From Celerinatantimonas yamalensis (lineage in GTDB: Bacteria > Pseudomonadota > Gammaproteobacteria > Enterobacterales > Celerinatantimonadaceae): DNA of 64,000 nucleotides. Shown here one piece after another: positions 10,950 through 19,104 of the stretch. The notes beneath the pieces are model-generated. The model did no database searches, had not been told where the DNA came from, and worked only from the letters and a program-made list of their open reading frames with translations. Positions within the stretch are counted from its first letter, which is position 1. The number at the start of each line of letters is the position of its first letter. Location of the stretch: NCBI RefSeq assembly GCF_046054155.1, contig NZ_JBEQCT010000005.1:186001-250000 (forward strand), written 5' to 3'. A program made the position numbers and the translations under genes.

Positions 10950-12188
10950 GTGGCTTTATTGGTTCAAAAATATGGTGGAACATCGGTTGGTTCGCTAGAG
11001 CGAATAGAAGCTGTTGCCAAACGTATTAAGCGACATCGCTTGCAAGGTGATGATGTGGTCGTGGTGGTTTCGGCGATGTCTGGTGAGACGAATCGACTTC
11101 TAGAAATGGCTAACGCGTTGGATGAAAATGCACCGGCTAGAGAAACTGATGTGTTGGTTTCAACCGGTGAACAGGTCACCATTGCATTGTTGACGATAGC
11201 GTTGCAAAAAATTGCGTGTGATGCGGTATCAATGACAGGTGATCAATTGCGTATGCACACCGATGATGCACATGGTAAAGCACGAATCAAACGAGTCGAT
11301 GATGAGCCGCTACGCAAATACTTACAAGACGGCAAGGTGGTCGTGGTTGCCGGATTCCAAGGCCGAGCATCTGACAACAGTATCACCACTTTAGGTCGCG
11401 GTGGCAGTGATACCACCGCTGTGGCAATTGCCGCGGCGATCAAAGCCGATGAATGTCAAATCTATACCGATGTCGATGGTGTTTATACCACTGACCCTCG
11501 GGTTGAGCCCAGAGCTCGCCGATTAGAAAGTATCACTTTTGAAGAGATGCTCGAAATGGCAAGCCTTGGGGCAAAAGTCTTACAGATCCGTTCTGTTGAG
11601 TTTGCGGGTAAATATAATGTTCCGCTGCGCGTGCTATCTTCTTTTGAAGAAGGTAGCACAGGAACCCTAATTAGCTATGAGAGGAAAGGGATGGAATCAC
11701 CAATTATTTCAGGAATTGCGTTTATGCGCGATACAGCAAGCCTGACTATTTTAGGGGTGCCAGATAAACCTGCAATTGCAGCAACCATTCTCGAACCGAT
11801 TGGTGACGCTCATATCGATGTTGATATGATTGTGCAGAATAGCATGGGCGATGGTACGGCGGACTTTACCTTTACGATCAACCGCAGTGACTATAAGAAA
11901 GCGAAAGTTTTGGTGGAACAATCGGCAGAAAAATTAGGTGCACGACGGGTTCACGGGAACAATTGCATTGCCAAGTTGTCTATTGTTGGTGTTGGAATGA
12001 TGAACCATCCAGGCATTGCTAAAAAGATGTTTGATACGCTGGGTCAAGAAGGCATCAACATGCAATTAATCTCAACATCTGAGATCAAAGTATCGGTCGT
12101 GGTCGATGACAAATATTTAGAGTTGGGCGTTCGAGCTTTGCATCGTGCGTTTGAATTAGAAAATGTTGCAGTAGAAGAGAATATTTAG
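10950..12188 (+). CDS. lysC: Aspartate kinase (class II, two ACT domains)
   Basis: First step of the Lys/Thr/Met/DAP pathway: phosphorylation of aspartate. The N-terminus VQKYGGTSVGS is the kinase motif. The nucleotide/aspartate site includes TTLGRGGSDTTAVAIAAAI and QIYTDVDGVYTTDPR. Two ACT domains occupy about 260-410 and should give feedback inhibition by lysine and/or threonine. The length (412) and order match the alpha-type enzymes of Vibrio, Pseudomonas and Bacillus rather than E. coli LysC. The start is GTG with GGGGA upstream. A strong internal start at 11691 could give a separate beta subunit. The alaS-lysC-csrA order is conserved in relatives. No lysine riboswitch fits in the 34-bp gap. 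Confidence 0.96.
   Translation: MALLVQKYGGTSVGSLERIEAVAKRIKRHRLQGDDVVVVVSAMSGETNRLLEMANALDENAPARETDVLVSTGEQVTIALLTIALQKIACDAVSMTGDQLRMHTDDAHGKARIKRVDDEPLRKYLQDGKVVVVAGFQGRASDNSITTLGRGGSDTTAVAIAAAIKADECQIYTDVDGVYTTDPRVEPRARRLESITFEEMLEMASLGAKVLQIRSVEFAGKYNVPLRVLSSFEEGSTGTLISYERKGMESPIISGIAFMRDTASLTILGVPDKPAIAATILEPIGDAHIDVDMIVQNSMGDGTADFTFTINRSDYKKAKVLVEQSAEKLGARRVHGNNCIAKLSIVGVGMMNHPGIAKKMFDTLGQEGINMQLISTSEIKVSVVVDDKYLELGVRALHRAFELENVAVEENI
11682..12188 (+). other. Possible internal translation start: LysC beta subunit
   Basis: Inside lysC, GAGGAAAGGG is followed directly by an in-frame ATG at 11691 (codon 248). The AGGA core lies 5 nt before it, better than the site of the full-length start. 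The product would be 165 residues, MESPIISGIAFMRD onward, i.e. both ACT domains. B. subtilis lysC makes such a beta subunit from an internal start at the equivalent place; here it is inference. Confidence 0.5.
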
Positions 12189-12291
12189 ATACCGCGATAT
12201 TGGATTGTCCATATAGAGTCTGCCTAGCAAAAGGCTTTATGATAGGACCATCTGTTTTAAGGCGAATTTTTCAGGATTTAAGGAGCAACGA

Positions 12292-12483
12292 ATGCTTATT
12301 TTAACACGTCGGGTTGGGGAAACATTGATGATTGGTGATGATGTCACAGTAACTGTACTGGGCGTCAAAGGGAATCAGATCCGTGTTGGTGTGAATGCTC
12401 CAAAAGAGGTGTCTGTTCACCGAGAAGAGATTTATATGCGGATCCAGGCTGAAAAGAAAGCAAGCCAAGCCGCTAATAGCTAA
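12292..12483 (+). CDS. csrA: Carbon storage regulator CsrA
   Basis: Small dimeric RNA-binding protein that binds GGA motifs in leaders and represses or stabilises mRNAs. At 63 residues it has the normal size. The start [18 protein letters not shown] and the RNA-binding [12 protein letters not shown] are intact, including the key Arg44-type position in the VHREE strand. AAGGAG stands 6 nt before the ATG. It follows lysC by about 100 bp and ends in a strong terminator. CsrB-type sRNAs are not in this window. Confidence 0.98.
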   Translation: MLILTRRVGETLMIGDDVTVTVLGVKGNQIRVGVNAPKEVSVHREEIYMRIQAEKKASQAANS

Positions 12484-12516
12484 ACGATGAGGTTTAGCTA
12501 TCAGTAGCCCCTTAGC

Positions 12517-12544
12517 AAAAAAGGAAGCCTTGGCTTCCTTTTTT
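12517..12544 (+). terminator. csrA terminator
   Basis: An AAGGAAGC / GCTTCCTT stem (CTTG loop) with flanking A6 and T6 runs, 33 bp after the csrA stop. Confidence 0.92.
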
Positions 12545-12954
12545 ATTGCGGGCGCATCGAGTGGGGTGAAACATTGTGGTCTCAGCGGCACTATTAGCTC
12601 CGTGTTGCCAATCTGAATAGGATGGAGCCCCATTAGACGCGCATATTTTAGGAAAAGGCTGTGGGCGACTGTGGCCTTTACAGACGCATGAAAGACAGCG
12701 ATATTTGTTTGGTTTTAATCGAGTTGCTTTTGCGAGGGTGATGACCTTTGGAATACAAAAAGAGGTTATGTAAGAATTTTAGATAAAGGAATAACCAGCA
12801 GAATATTATAAGTTCAGGGGATGGCAACAGCTGTGTTCAAATATTCAAAAAGTAATGTGAATTGATTCCGTATCTTTTTTTTGATCGCTTATGCGTTGCG
12901 CTATGTTAAATTGCTCGTTTGCTGAGCGAATAGCCATGAATAGTAAAAAAAAGT
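12545..12954. other. Intergenic region csrA-tRNA cluster
   Basis: About 410 bp. Only tiny ORFs are present, and I recognise no RNA gene or repeat. Confidence 0.4.
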
Positions 12955-12982
12955 TTGACTATATTTTTTAAGGCAGTAATAT
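12955..12982 (+). promoter_or_regulatory. Promoter of the tRNA-Ser/tRNA-Arg cluster
   Basis: TTGACT (12955-12960) and TAATAT (12977-12982) are 16 bp apart, 15 bp before the mature tRNA-Ser 5' end. The discriminator after the -10 is only partly GC-rich (CTGCACCCG). Confidence 0.75.
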
Positions 12983-12997
12983 CTGCACCCGAATCGT

Positions 12998-13090
12998 GGT
13001 GAGGTGGCCGAGCGGCTGAAGGCGCTCCCCTGCTAAGGGAGTATAGGGTTTATAGCCCTATCGAGGGTTCGAATCCCTCCCTCACCGCCA
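12998..13090 (+). tRNA. tRNA-Ser (GCU)
   Basis: A 93-nt type II tRNA with long variable arm and encoded CCA. The acceptor stem GGTGAGG/CCTCACC closes. The anticodon stem CTCCC/GGGAG carries the loop CTGCTAA with anticodon GCT at 13032-13034. The T loop is TTCGAAT. Confidence 0.97.
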
Positions 13091-13116
13091 TCATTCGAAT
13101 AATATAGTTTTAAGAT

Positions 13117-13193
13117 GCGTGTGTAGCTCAGCTGGATAGAGTACCTGGCTACGAACCAGGCGGTCGGAGGTTCGAATCCTCCCACACGCACCA
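13117..13193 (+). tRNA. tRNA-Arg (ACG), copy 1
   Basis: 77 nt with encoded CCA. Acceptor GCGTGTG/CACACGC; anticodon stem CCTGG/CCAGG; loop CTACGAA with anticodon ACG at 13151-13153 (A34 expected to become inosine by TadA). Confidence 0.97.
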
Positions 13194-13228
13194 TACTGCT
13201 ATATTATTATGTCATTTTAATGGCACAT

Positions 13229-13305
13229 GCGTGTGTAGCTCAGCTGGATAGAGTACCTGGCTACGAACCAGGCGGTCGGAGGTTCGAATCCTCCCACACG
13301 CACCA
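13229..13305 (+). tRNA. tRNA-Arg (ACG), copy 2
   Basis: Identical over all 77 nt to copy 1, after a 35-nt spacer of unrelated sequence. Confidence 0.97.
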
Positions 13306-13347
13306 TTTCTTGATATATGCATTAAAGAGTTAAGTTGTTACGGTAAT

Positions 13348-13424
13348 GCGTGTGTAGCTCAGCTGGATAGAGTACCTGGCTACGAACCAGGCGGTCGGAG
13401 GTTCGAATCCTCCCACACGCACCA
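13348..13424 (+). tRNA. tRNA-Arg (ACG), copy 3
   Basis: Identical to copies 1 and 2, after a 42-nt unrelated spacer. Confidence 0.97.
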
Positions 13425-13453
13425 TCGCTACTAATTTATTCTCTATCGTCTTT

Positions 13454-13530
13454 GCGTGTGTAGCTCAGCTGGATAGAGTACCTGGCTACGAACCAGGCGG
13501 TCGGAGGTTCGAATCCTCCCACACGCACCA
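13454..13530 (+). tRNA. tRNA-Arg (ACG), copy 4
   Basis: Identical to the other copies, after a 29-nt unrelated spacer. No clear terminator follows within the next 100 bp. Confidence 0.97.
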
Positions 13531-13661
13531 TCATTTATCTCTATTATTATCAACTTTTCTCGTTTGAGCTATTTGGCTGAAACCATGATAGTAAATGGTT
13601 TGAACTAATCAGATCAACTCGATGTATTCTCCTTGTCAGCAATATTCTGTATTGATTACTA

Positions 13662-13829
13662 TCAACTCGTCAAAGCGATCATGAGTGTGAAAAAAGCGAT
13701 AAGAGCTAAACTTGCGCCTGAAATCCAATAAAATCCAATCTGCACTTGTTTTCGCGGAAGCTGAAAATAGAGGCTGATAGCACTCCAAAGCAATGTTAAT
13801 ATCAGTGGCAGTAGAAACAGTCGCGTCAT
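13662..13829 (-). CDS. Small two-helix membrane protein (55 aa), unrecognised
   Basis: An ATG at 13829 opens a 55-residue frame ending with TGA at 13662-13664. It starts MTRLFLLPLILTLLWSAISL, has a short basic, amphipathic hinge around QLPRKQVQ and a second hydrophobic segment, GASLALIAFFTLMIAL. This is the pattern of an inner-membrane hairpin with a positive loop. Codon use resembles the neighbours. No clear Shine-Dalgarno site is seen, which lowers confidence. It points towards the tRNA-Arg genes and is divergent from yqaB. I cannot name a family. Similar small proteins are often missed by ORF cut-offs. Confidence 0.6.
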   Translation of the reverse strand: MTRLFLLPLILTLLWSAISLYFQLPRKQVQIGFYWISGASLALIAFFTLMIALTS

Positions 13830-13986
13830 AATGAACGATATTAATTGGGCTATCTTTCCATTCTAGTTCAAGTCGTTTGTTTTCCCAGTCTTTTCCAATG
13901 TGTCAGCGATCATATGTTATATATCCAAGGATACTTCTACTAGACTGGCTTTAATGACGGGAAGCTTAATTGAACGAAGAGGCCTT

Positions 13987-14580
13987 ATGTACGACCATTA
14001 TTTAGCATTGATCTTTGATATGGATGGCACCGTGATTGATTCACTTCCTGCCCATCAAACAGCTTGGGAGCAGATCCTTGGCCAGTACCACATCCCTTAC
14101 ACTGGCGCGCAAATGAACTACCTTAATGGTTGGCCAGCGCTGCAAACAGTTGATTACTTATGTCAGCATGCCAGTATTCACTCATTAGACATCGCAGCGA
14201 TTAGCGCTGAAAAAGAAGCGTTATATCAAAAAATCGCTCGAAAAATGGTTGTCCCTACACCTATCGTGGATATCGTTAAACGCTACGCACATAAGCCGAT
14301 AGCGATTGGAACGGGGGCCACAACTCTCGAAGCATCTACATTATTGGCTCACCTTGGCATAGATACCTTATTTCCAGTGATTGTCGGTTCAGATCAAGTC
14401 AAAGCACATAAGCCATCACCTGAAACCTTTTTACGTTGTGCCCAATTGCTGGATGTTGCCCCTGAGCACTGTGTAGTGTTTGAAGATGCGCAGGCGGGGT
14501 TTGATGCAGCAACTGCCGCTGGCATGACTTATGTTGATGTTCGTAATATATGGCAAGGCCACTATTTTGATGGCATCTAG
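13987..14580 (+). CDS. yqaB: HAD-family sugar phosphatase YqaB
   Basis: HAD hydrolase acting on fructose-1-phosphate and related small phosphates (E. coli YqaB). HAD motif I is LIFDMDGTVIDS just after the start. Motif II is around IAIGTGATT. The motif III lysine is in VKAHKPSPETF and motif IV is VVFEDAQAG. The start is taken as ATG 13987, preceded by AAGAGG and aligning with the E. coli start MYERY. A longer frame reaches back to 13900 but adds no HAD sequence. The product is 197 residues. It lies upstream of gshA, as in Vibrio-like genomes. Confidence 0.9.
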   Translation: MYDHYLALIFDMDGTVIDSLPAHQTAWEQILGQYHIPYTGAQMNYLNGWPALQTVDYLCQHASIHSLDIAAISAEKEALYQKIARKMVVPTPIVDIVKRYAHKPIAIGTGATTLEASTLLAHLGIDTLFPVIVGSDQVKAHKPSPETFLRCAQLLDVAPEHCVVFEDAQAGFDAATAAGMTYVDVRNIWQGHYFDGI

Positions 14581-14763
14581 CAGATTATGAGCGGGCGGTC
14601 TGGTGTGTAATTATATCCACTGTTGGTAAAATCACATCGGTCTACATTATCCATTGTATTGACCAATTGAATTGATAGTCTTGACCAATGAGTGTGATTA
14701 GTGGTGCTGATTGGATCTTTCAGACTATTCCCGATATGCTTGCTCAATACATATATTAGTTTA

Positions 14764-16338
14764 ATGAGATATCGTTTGAATCAAGATTATGCAGACCGCT
14801 TAGACGGTCTAAGACAGCTTACTCAACCCGATCTAGGTAACCAAATTGGTCGTGGTATTGAACGTGAAGCACTGCGTATTCAACCTAATGGGCTTTTGGC
14901 AACAACGCCGCATCCTCGTCAAAAGCTTGGTAGTAATTTAACTCATCCATTAATTACTACTGACTATGCTGAAAACTTACTTGAGTTTGTTACGCCTGTT
15001 GCACATTCACATCAGCAGTTAATGGCTTCGTTGCAAGATATCCATCATTACGCCATGAGTAAGATGGACGGCGAACTATTGTGGCCGATGAGTATGCCGT
15101 GTTTTGTCGGTAACGATGATGATATTCCATTAGCTGAGTATGGTTCATCACATGTTGGCGTGATGAAGCATTTATATCGACGTGGGCTAAAAAATCGTTA
15201 TGGCAGTACTATGCAGATCATTGCTGGTATTCATTATAATTTCTCGTTGCCAGAGCGTTTTTGGCCGCAATGGCAAAAGCAACTTGGCAATACGCAACCG
15301 TTGCAAGATTTTATCTCTGATCAATATATGCACTTGATCCGAAATTTCTATCGCTATGGTTGGGTGATCCCGTATTGGTTCGGTGCATCGCCTGCATTGT
15401 GTCATAGCTTTGTCCAAGATCATCCATCACCGTTGGCTTTTAAAAAAGTGGGTAAGGGGTCGCTTTATTTACCTTATGCGACATCACTGCGTATGAGTGA
15501 CTTAGGCTATACCAGCAGTGCCCAGTCAAAATTACAAATCAGTTATAATTCACTTCAAGAGTATGTGTGCAGCGTGCGCCAAGCGACACAAACCACATCG
15601 GATGAGTTTGCCAAAATTGGTGTAAAAGTCGATGGTGAATATCGACAGCTCAATAGCAATATTTTACAAATTGAAAATGAGTTATATGCTCCAATTCGGG
15701 CAAAACGAGTGACGCAATCGGGTCAGACGCCGTCTCAAGCATTGTATGAAAAAGGCATTGAGTACATTGAAGTGCGCTCATTAGATCTGAATCCGTTTTC
15801 TGCCCAAGGCGTGACGACCCAGCAGTTACAGTTTATCGATACGCTCTTGCTATGGTGTTTGATGATGCCATCAGAACCGTTTGCCACTGGCGAGTTGCAG
15901 CAGTGCCGCGAAAACTTAAACCAAGTGGCAACGCAGGGTCGTGACCCACAACTCCAGTTAACGATTGGCAATAAAAAACAATCCGTTGTGCAATGGCGCG
16001 ATTATATTATGAACGGGAGTACGCAAGTGGCTGAACTGTTGGGCGAGGAGTTTTATAGTGCACTTGATCGCGTTCGGCATCAAGCCCCGCTTTCTGAGCA
16101 GCTGTTAGGGCAACTACAAGCCAATGATGAAGACAATGGGACGCTGGCATTAGAACTGGCGCAGAATCATCGTTTAGCCTTGCAAGAGCATGCGTTAAGC
16201 CAATGGAGCACTGACCAGTTAGATGCATTAGTTCGTGAGAGCTTAGCCCGTCAGCAAGCGATTGAAGCCGCTGATCATGGCAGTTTAGATGAATACCTTG
16301 ATGAGTACTTTCAGCGTGCTATGCAGCCGCTTGATTAA
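14764..16338 (+). CDS. gshA: Glutamate-cysteine ligase
   Basis: First enzyme of glutathione synthesis: ATP-dependent joining of Glu and Cys. Motifs of the proteobacterial type I enzyme are present: GRGIEREALRI, LITTDYAENLLEFVTP, the metal/ATP region WPMSMPCF, NRYGSTMQIIAGIHYNFSLP, and QIENELYAPIRAKR with GIEYIEVRSLDLNPF. From ATG 14764 the length is 524 residues (E. coli 518). A longer frame from GTG 14701 adds an unrelated N-terminus. The Shine-Dalgarno site is weak. The stop overlaps the start of the following lipoprotein gene. Confidence 0.95.
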   Translation: MRYRLNQDYADRLDGLRQLTQPDLGNQIGRGIEREALRIQPNGLLATTPHPRQKLGSNLTHPLITTDYAENLLEFVTPVAHSHQQLMASLQDIHHYAMSKMDGELLWPMSMPCFVGNDDDIPLAEYGSSHVGVMKHLYRRGLKNRYGSTMQIIAGIHYNFSLPERFWPQWQKQLGNTQPLQDFISDQYMHLIRNFYRYGWVIPYWFGASPALCHSFVQDHPSPLAFKKVGKGSLYLPYATSLRMSDLGYTSSAQSKLQISYNSLQEYVCSVRQATQTTSDEFAKIGVKVDGEYRQLNSNILQIENELYAPIRAKRVTQSGQTPSQALYEKGIEYIEVRSLDLNPFSAQGVTTQQLQFIDTLLLWCLMMPSEPFATGELQQCRENLNQVATQGRDPQLQLTIGNKKQSVVQWRDYIMNGSTQVAELLGEEFYSALDRVRHQAPLSEQLLGQLQANDEDNGTLALELAQNHRLALQEHALSQWSTDQLDALVRESLARQQAIEAADHGSLDEYLDEYFQRAMQPLD

Positions 16339-16963
16339 TCTGAAACGTCTACCTTGGCGGGTCGGTGTCTTGGCCACTGGGGCGTTACTGCTAACCGGGT
16401 GCGCCACATCGCCGCCGCGAAACCCGAATAACTTATGTGATATTTTTCGTGAATATCATGGGTGGTATGAATCAGCGAAAGCGATGCATGAGCGCTGGGG
16501 AACCCCTGTTCAAGTGCCGATGGCCTTTATTTATCAGGAATCACGTTTTCGCGCGAAGGCGATACAACCTATGAACTATTTTCTTGGGTTTATTCCAACT
16601 GGGCGAAAAACGTCAGCGTATGGTTACGCACAAGCCCAAGATGACGCTTGGCATGATTATCAGCGTGAAACCGGTCGCTATAATGCAGAGCGCGATGATT
16701 TTTCAGATGCCATTGATTTTATTGGTTGGTTTACCTATAAAACGTACGAAATTAATGGTGTTTCAAAATGGGATGCGAAAGATCAATATCTGAATTATCA
16801 TGAAGGATGGGGAGGCTATCGGCGTGGAACATACAAGAAAAAAACTTGGTTAATACATGTCGCCCAACAGGTTGATAAGCGTGCTCGTCGCTATGGAGCT
16901 CAGTATCGTCAATGTAAAGACGAGCTTAATCATGGCTGGCTTTATCGTTTGTTCTTTGGCTAG
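16289..16963 (+). CDS. SLT-domain lipoprotein (putative lytic transglycosylase)
   Basis: The N-terminus has a lipoprotein signal ending LLLTGC, with lipidated Cys38 if translation begins at 16289, or four residues less from ATG 16301. The mature part resembles the transglycosylase-like lipoproteins found next to gshA in Vibrio-type genomes. The probable catalytic Glu84 lies in IYQESRFRAKA, followed by SAYGYAQAQDDAWHDYQ and YHEGWGGYRRGTYKKK. It should act on peptidoglycan from the outer membrane, but the activity is inferred. It overlaps gshA by 38-50 nt, so the two are translationally linked. Confidence 0.8.
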   Translation: MNTLMSTFSVLCSRLINLKRLPWRVGVLATGALLLTGCATSPPRNPNNLCDIFREYHGWYESAKAMHERWGTPVQVPMAFIYQESRFRAKAIQPMNYFLGFIPTGRKTSAYGYAQAQDDAWHDYQRETGRYNAERDDFSDAIDFIGWFTYKTYEINGVSKWDAKDQYLNYHEGWGGYRRGTYKKKTWLIHVAQQVDKRARRYGAQYRQCKDELNHGWLYRLFFG

Positions 16964-17069
16964 AAGGCATGCCCTGAAAGGGTTTAAGAGACAAAGTGTG
17001 GCTATTTTCCCACGTGATACTGAAGCCTGATTTGTAGAACCGCCGTAAGGCCTAACAAGAGAGATTTTT

Positions 17070-17579
17070 ATGCCATTATTAGATAGTTTTACCGTCGATC
17101 ATACTCGCATGCATGCTCCTGCTGTACGGGTAGCAAAAAGTATGACGACGCCAGGTAAAGACACGATCACTGTATTTGACTTACGCTATTGTGTCCCTAA
17201 TCAAGAGATTTTACCTGAAAAAGGAATTCACACACTAGAGCATTTATTTGCTGGTTTTATGCGCAATCATTTGAACTCCAGTCAAGTTGAGATCATTGAT
17301 ATCTCACCGATGGGATGTCGCACAGGCTTTTATATGAGTTTAATTGGTCAGCCGAGTGAACAGACAGTCGCCGATGCTTGGTTGGCATCAATGGCTGATG
17401 TATTACGTGTTCAATCTCAAACAGAGATCCCAGAGCTAAATGAATACCAGTGTGGTACCTACCACATGCACTCATTAGATGAAGCCAAACAGATTGCACA
17501 GTCGATTATAGACCGTGGTGTACAGGTGAATAAAAATGATGAGTTAAAACTTTCACCAGAGCAGCTTGCAGCTCTCTAA
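17070..17579 (+). CDS. luxS: S-ribosylhomocysteine lyase LuxS
   Basis: Converts S-ribosylhomocysteine to homocysteine and DPD, the precursor of autoinducer AI-2, in the activated methyl cycle. The metal ligands are all present: His54 and His58 in the HTLEH motif, and Cys128 in QCGTYHMHS. Catalytic Cys83 is in PMGCRTGFY and Glu57 in the HTLEH motif. At 169 residues it is normal length. AAGAGAG precedes the ATG. It has its own terminator and converges on corB. Confidence 0.98.
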   Translation: MPLLDSFTVDHTRMHAPAVRVAKSMTTPGKDTITVFDLRYCVPNQEILPEKGIHTLEHLFAGFMRNHLNSSQVEIIDISPMGCRTGFYMSLIGQPSEQTVADAWLASMADVLRVQSQTEIPELNEYQCGTYHMHSLDEAKQIAQSIIDRGVQVNKNDELKLSPEQLAAL

Positions 17580-17595
17580 CGATGAAAGTTATAAG

Positions 17596-17620
17596 AATCC
17601 GGCTGTTAGCCGGATTTTTT
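17596..17620 (+). terminator. luxS terminator
   Basis: A 9-bp stem AATCCGGCT / AGCCGGATT with a GTT loop, ending in TTTTTT, 16 bp after the luxS stop. Confidence 0.93.
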
Positions 17621-17638
17621 GTAGCGTGTGTGCAACCA

Positions 17639-18919
17639 TTAATTTGTATCATTCCGAGCATAGAACTCAGGCAAAATACGAGCTTGTCGGATCGCATTGT
17701 TATCTATTTCTAAAACCTCGATAGGATAGCCTGCAATGCGCATACTAACCGGTGATTTTGGAATGTCTTCCAAATACTCGACAATGAGACCATTGAGAGT
17801 ACGAGGCCCATCTGTTGGCAGATCCCATCCAAGCTCTTTGTTAAGATCACGAATATTAGTCGTGCCTTCAACGATATAACTGCCGTCCGGTTGTGAGTGG
17901 ATCTCTTCGCTTGGCGTCGGTGCGATCGTTGTTGTAAAGTCACCGACAATTTCCTCGAGAATATCTTCAAGTGTCACTAACCCTTGAATATCACCATATT
18001 CATCGACAATCAGGCCAATCCGTTCTTTACGGCGCTGAAATTTACCTAACTGGATATTGAGCGGGGTATTTTCAGGGATAAAGTAAATCTCTTTGACCGC
18101 GCGTAGCAGCGTGGTTTTATCAAACTGGTCTTTGACTAACAGTCTCAGCGCATCGCGAGCATGAACAAAACCCACGGCATCATCTATTTTGTCACGGTAT
18201 AATAACAAGCGTGTATGCGAGCTATGCGTGAGCTGTTTGAGGATAGACTCCCAATCATCATTGATGTCGATGCCCGCAATATCATTGCGTGGGACCATAA
18301 TATCATCAACGGTCACATGCTCTAAATCGAGAATACTGAGTAGCATATCTTGGTGACGGCGGGGAATTAAAGTTCCTGCTTCGTTGACCACGGTGCGCAG
18401 TTCTTCGGGATTAAGCGCCGATGTGGCCATTTTCTTAGGATTTATACCAAATAGTCGCAACAACGTGTTGGAGATACCGTTGATAAGCCAAATGATCGGA
18501 AAAAGAAACTTCATCATTGGGCTTAAAATCCATGATGAGGCAAAAGCAAAACGCTCAGGATACAGAGCTGCCATCGTTTTTGGGGTGACTTCTGCAAAAA
18601 TAAGGATAACCAGAGTTAAGCCGAAGGTTGCAATGACCAGTCCATAGTCACCAAAAAGGCGCATGCCTAAGACTGTGGCAATCGCTGAAGCTAAAATATT
18701 GACTAAGTTGTTGCCGATTAGGATCAAACTAATGAGTCGATCAGTACGCTTTAGCAGCGCGTCTGTGCGTTTAGCACTGCGATTATTGCTTTTTACCAAA
18801 TGTTTCAACCGATAACGGTTGAGCGACATCATGCCTGTTTCAGAACTAGAAAAGAAGGCTGAAACAGCAATCATCAAAACGAGTATGATTAGTAAAACAC
18901 CCGTCGAAATATCATCCAA
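17639..18919 (-). CDS. corB: CNNM/CorB-type inner membrane protein with CBS and CorC_HlyC domains (YfjD)
   Basis: Member of the CorC/HlyC (CNNM) family linked to magnesium/cobalt efflux. The first 190 residues form the DUF21 membrane domain (SAFFSSSETGMMSLNRYRLK, RLISLILIGNNLVNILASAI). Paired CBS domains follow (DIMVPRNDIAGIDI, RIGLIVDEYGDIQGLVTLED), then a C-terminal CorC_HlyC domain. At 426 residues it matches E. coli YfjD. The start is TTG at 18919 with GGAG 8 nt upstream; the N-terminus aligns with E. coli MLEHIST, so TTG is well supported. ypjD lies about 185 bp upstream on the same strand, as in E. coli. Confidence 0.93.
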   Translation of the reverse strand: MDDISTGVLLIILVLMIAVSAFFSSSETGMMSLNRYRLKHLVKSNNRSAKRTDALLKRTDRLISLILIGNNLVNILASAIATVLGMRLFGDYGLVIATFGLTLVILIFAEVTPKTMAALYPERFAFASSWILSPMMKFLFPIIWLINGISNTLLRLFGINPKKMATSALNPEELRTVVNEAGTLIPRRHQDMLLSILDLEHVTVDDIMVPRNDIAGIDINDDWESILKQLTHSSHTRLLLYRDKIDDAVGFVHARDALRLLVKDQFDKTTLLRAVKEIYFIPENTPLNIQLGKFQRRKERIGLIVDEYGDIQGLVTLEDILEEIVGDFTTTIAPTPSEEIHSQPDGSYIVEGTTNIRDLNKELGWDLPTDGPRTLNGLIVEYLEDIPKSPVSMRIAGYPIEVLEIDNNAIRQARILPEFYARNDTN

Positions 18920-19104
18920 GAAAGTTACTCCTATTAAACACCAACGCCCATTAAAAGTGTTGGCTTGGATCCTGTCAAGTTACAAATAAATCATAAAGGC
19001 AACAACGCAAAATTAATGAGCTGTTTTACGCTTAGATAGGCCGCGAAGGTGAGCGCCCTTATTACATGATTAACGCGTAAAGAGTGCATAAGCCGTGCAC
19101 ATGG

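Noticed and set aside
12301..12633. 110-codon minus-strand ORF over csrA and its terminator
   Set aside because: It is the antisense shadow of csrA and runs through the terminator hairpin.
12998..13090. tRNA-Ser as a possible integration site for a mobile element
   Set aside because: No integrase gene and no repeat of the tRNA 3' end were seen in the window.
13117..13530. Repeat-spacer pattern of four 77-nt repeats resembling an array
   Set aside because: Each repeat folds as a complete tRNA-Arg(ACG) with CCA; it is a tRNA cluster, not a CRISPR array.
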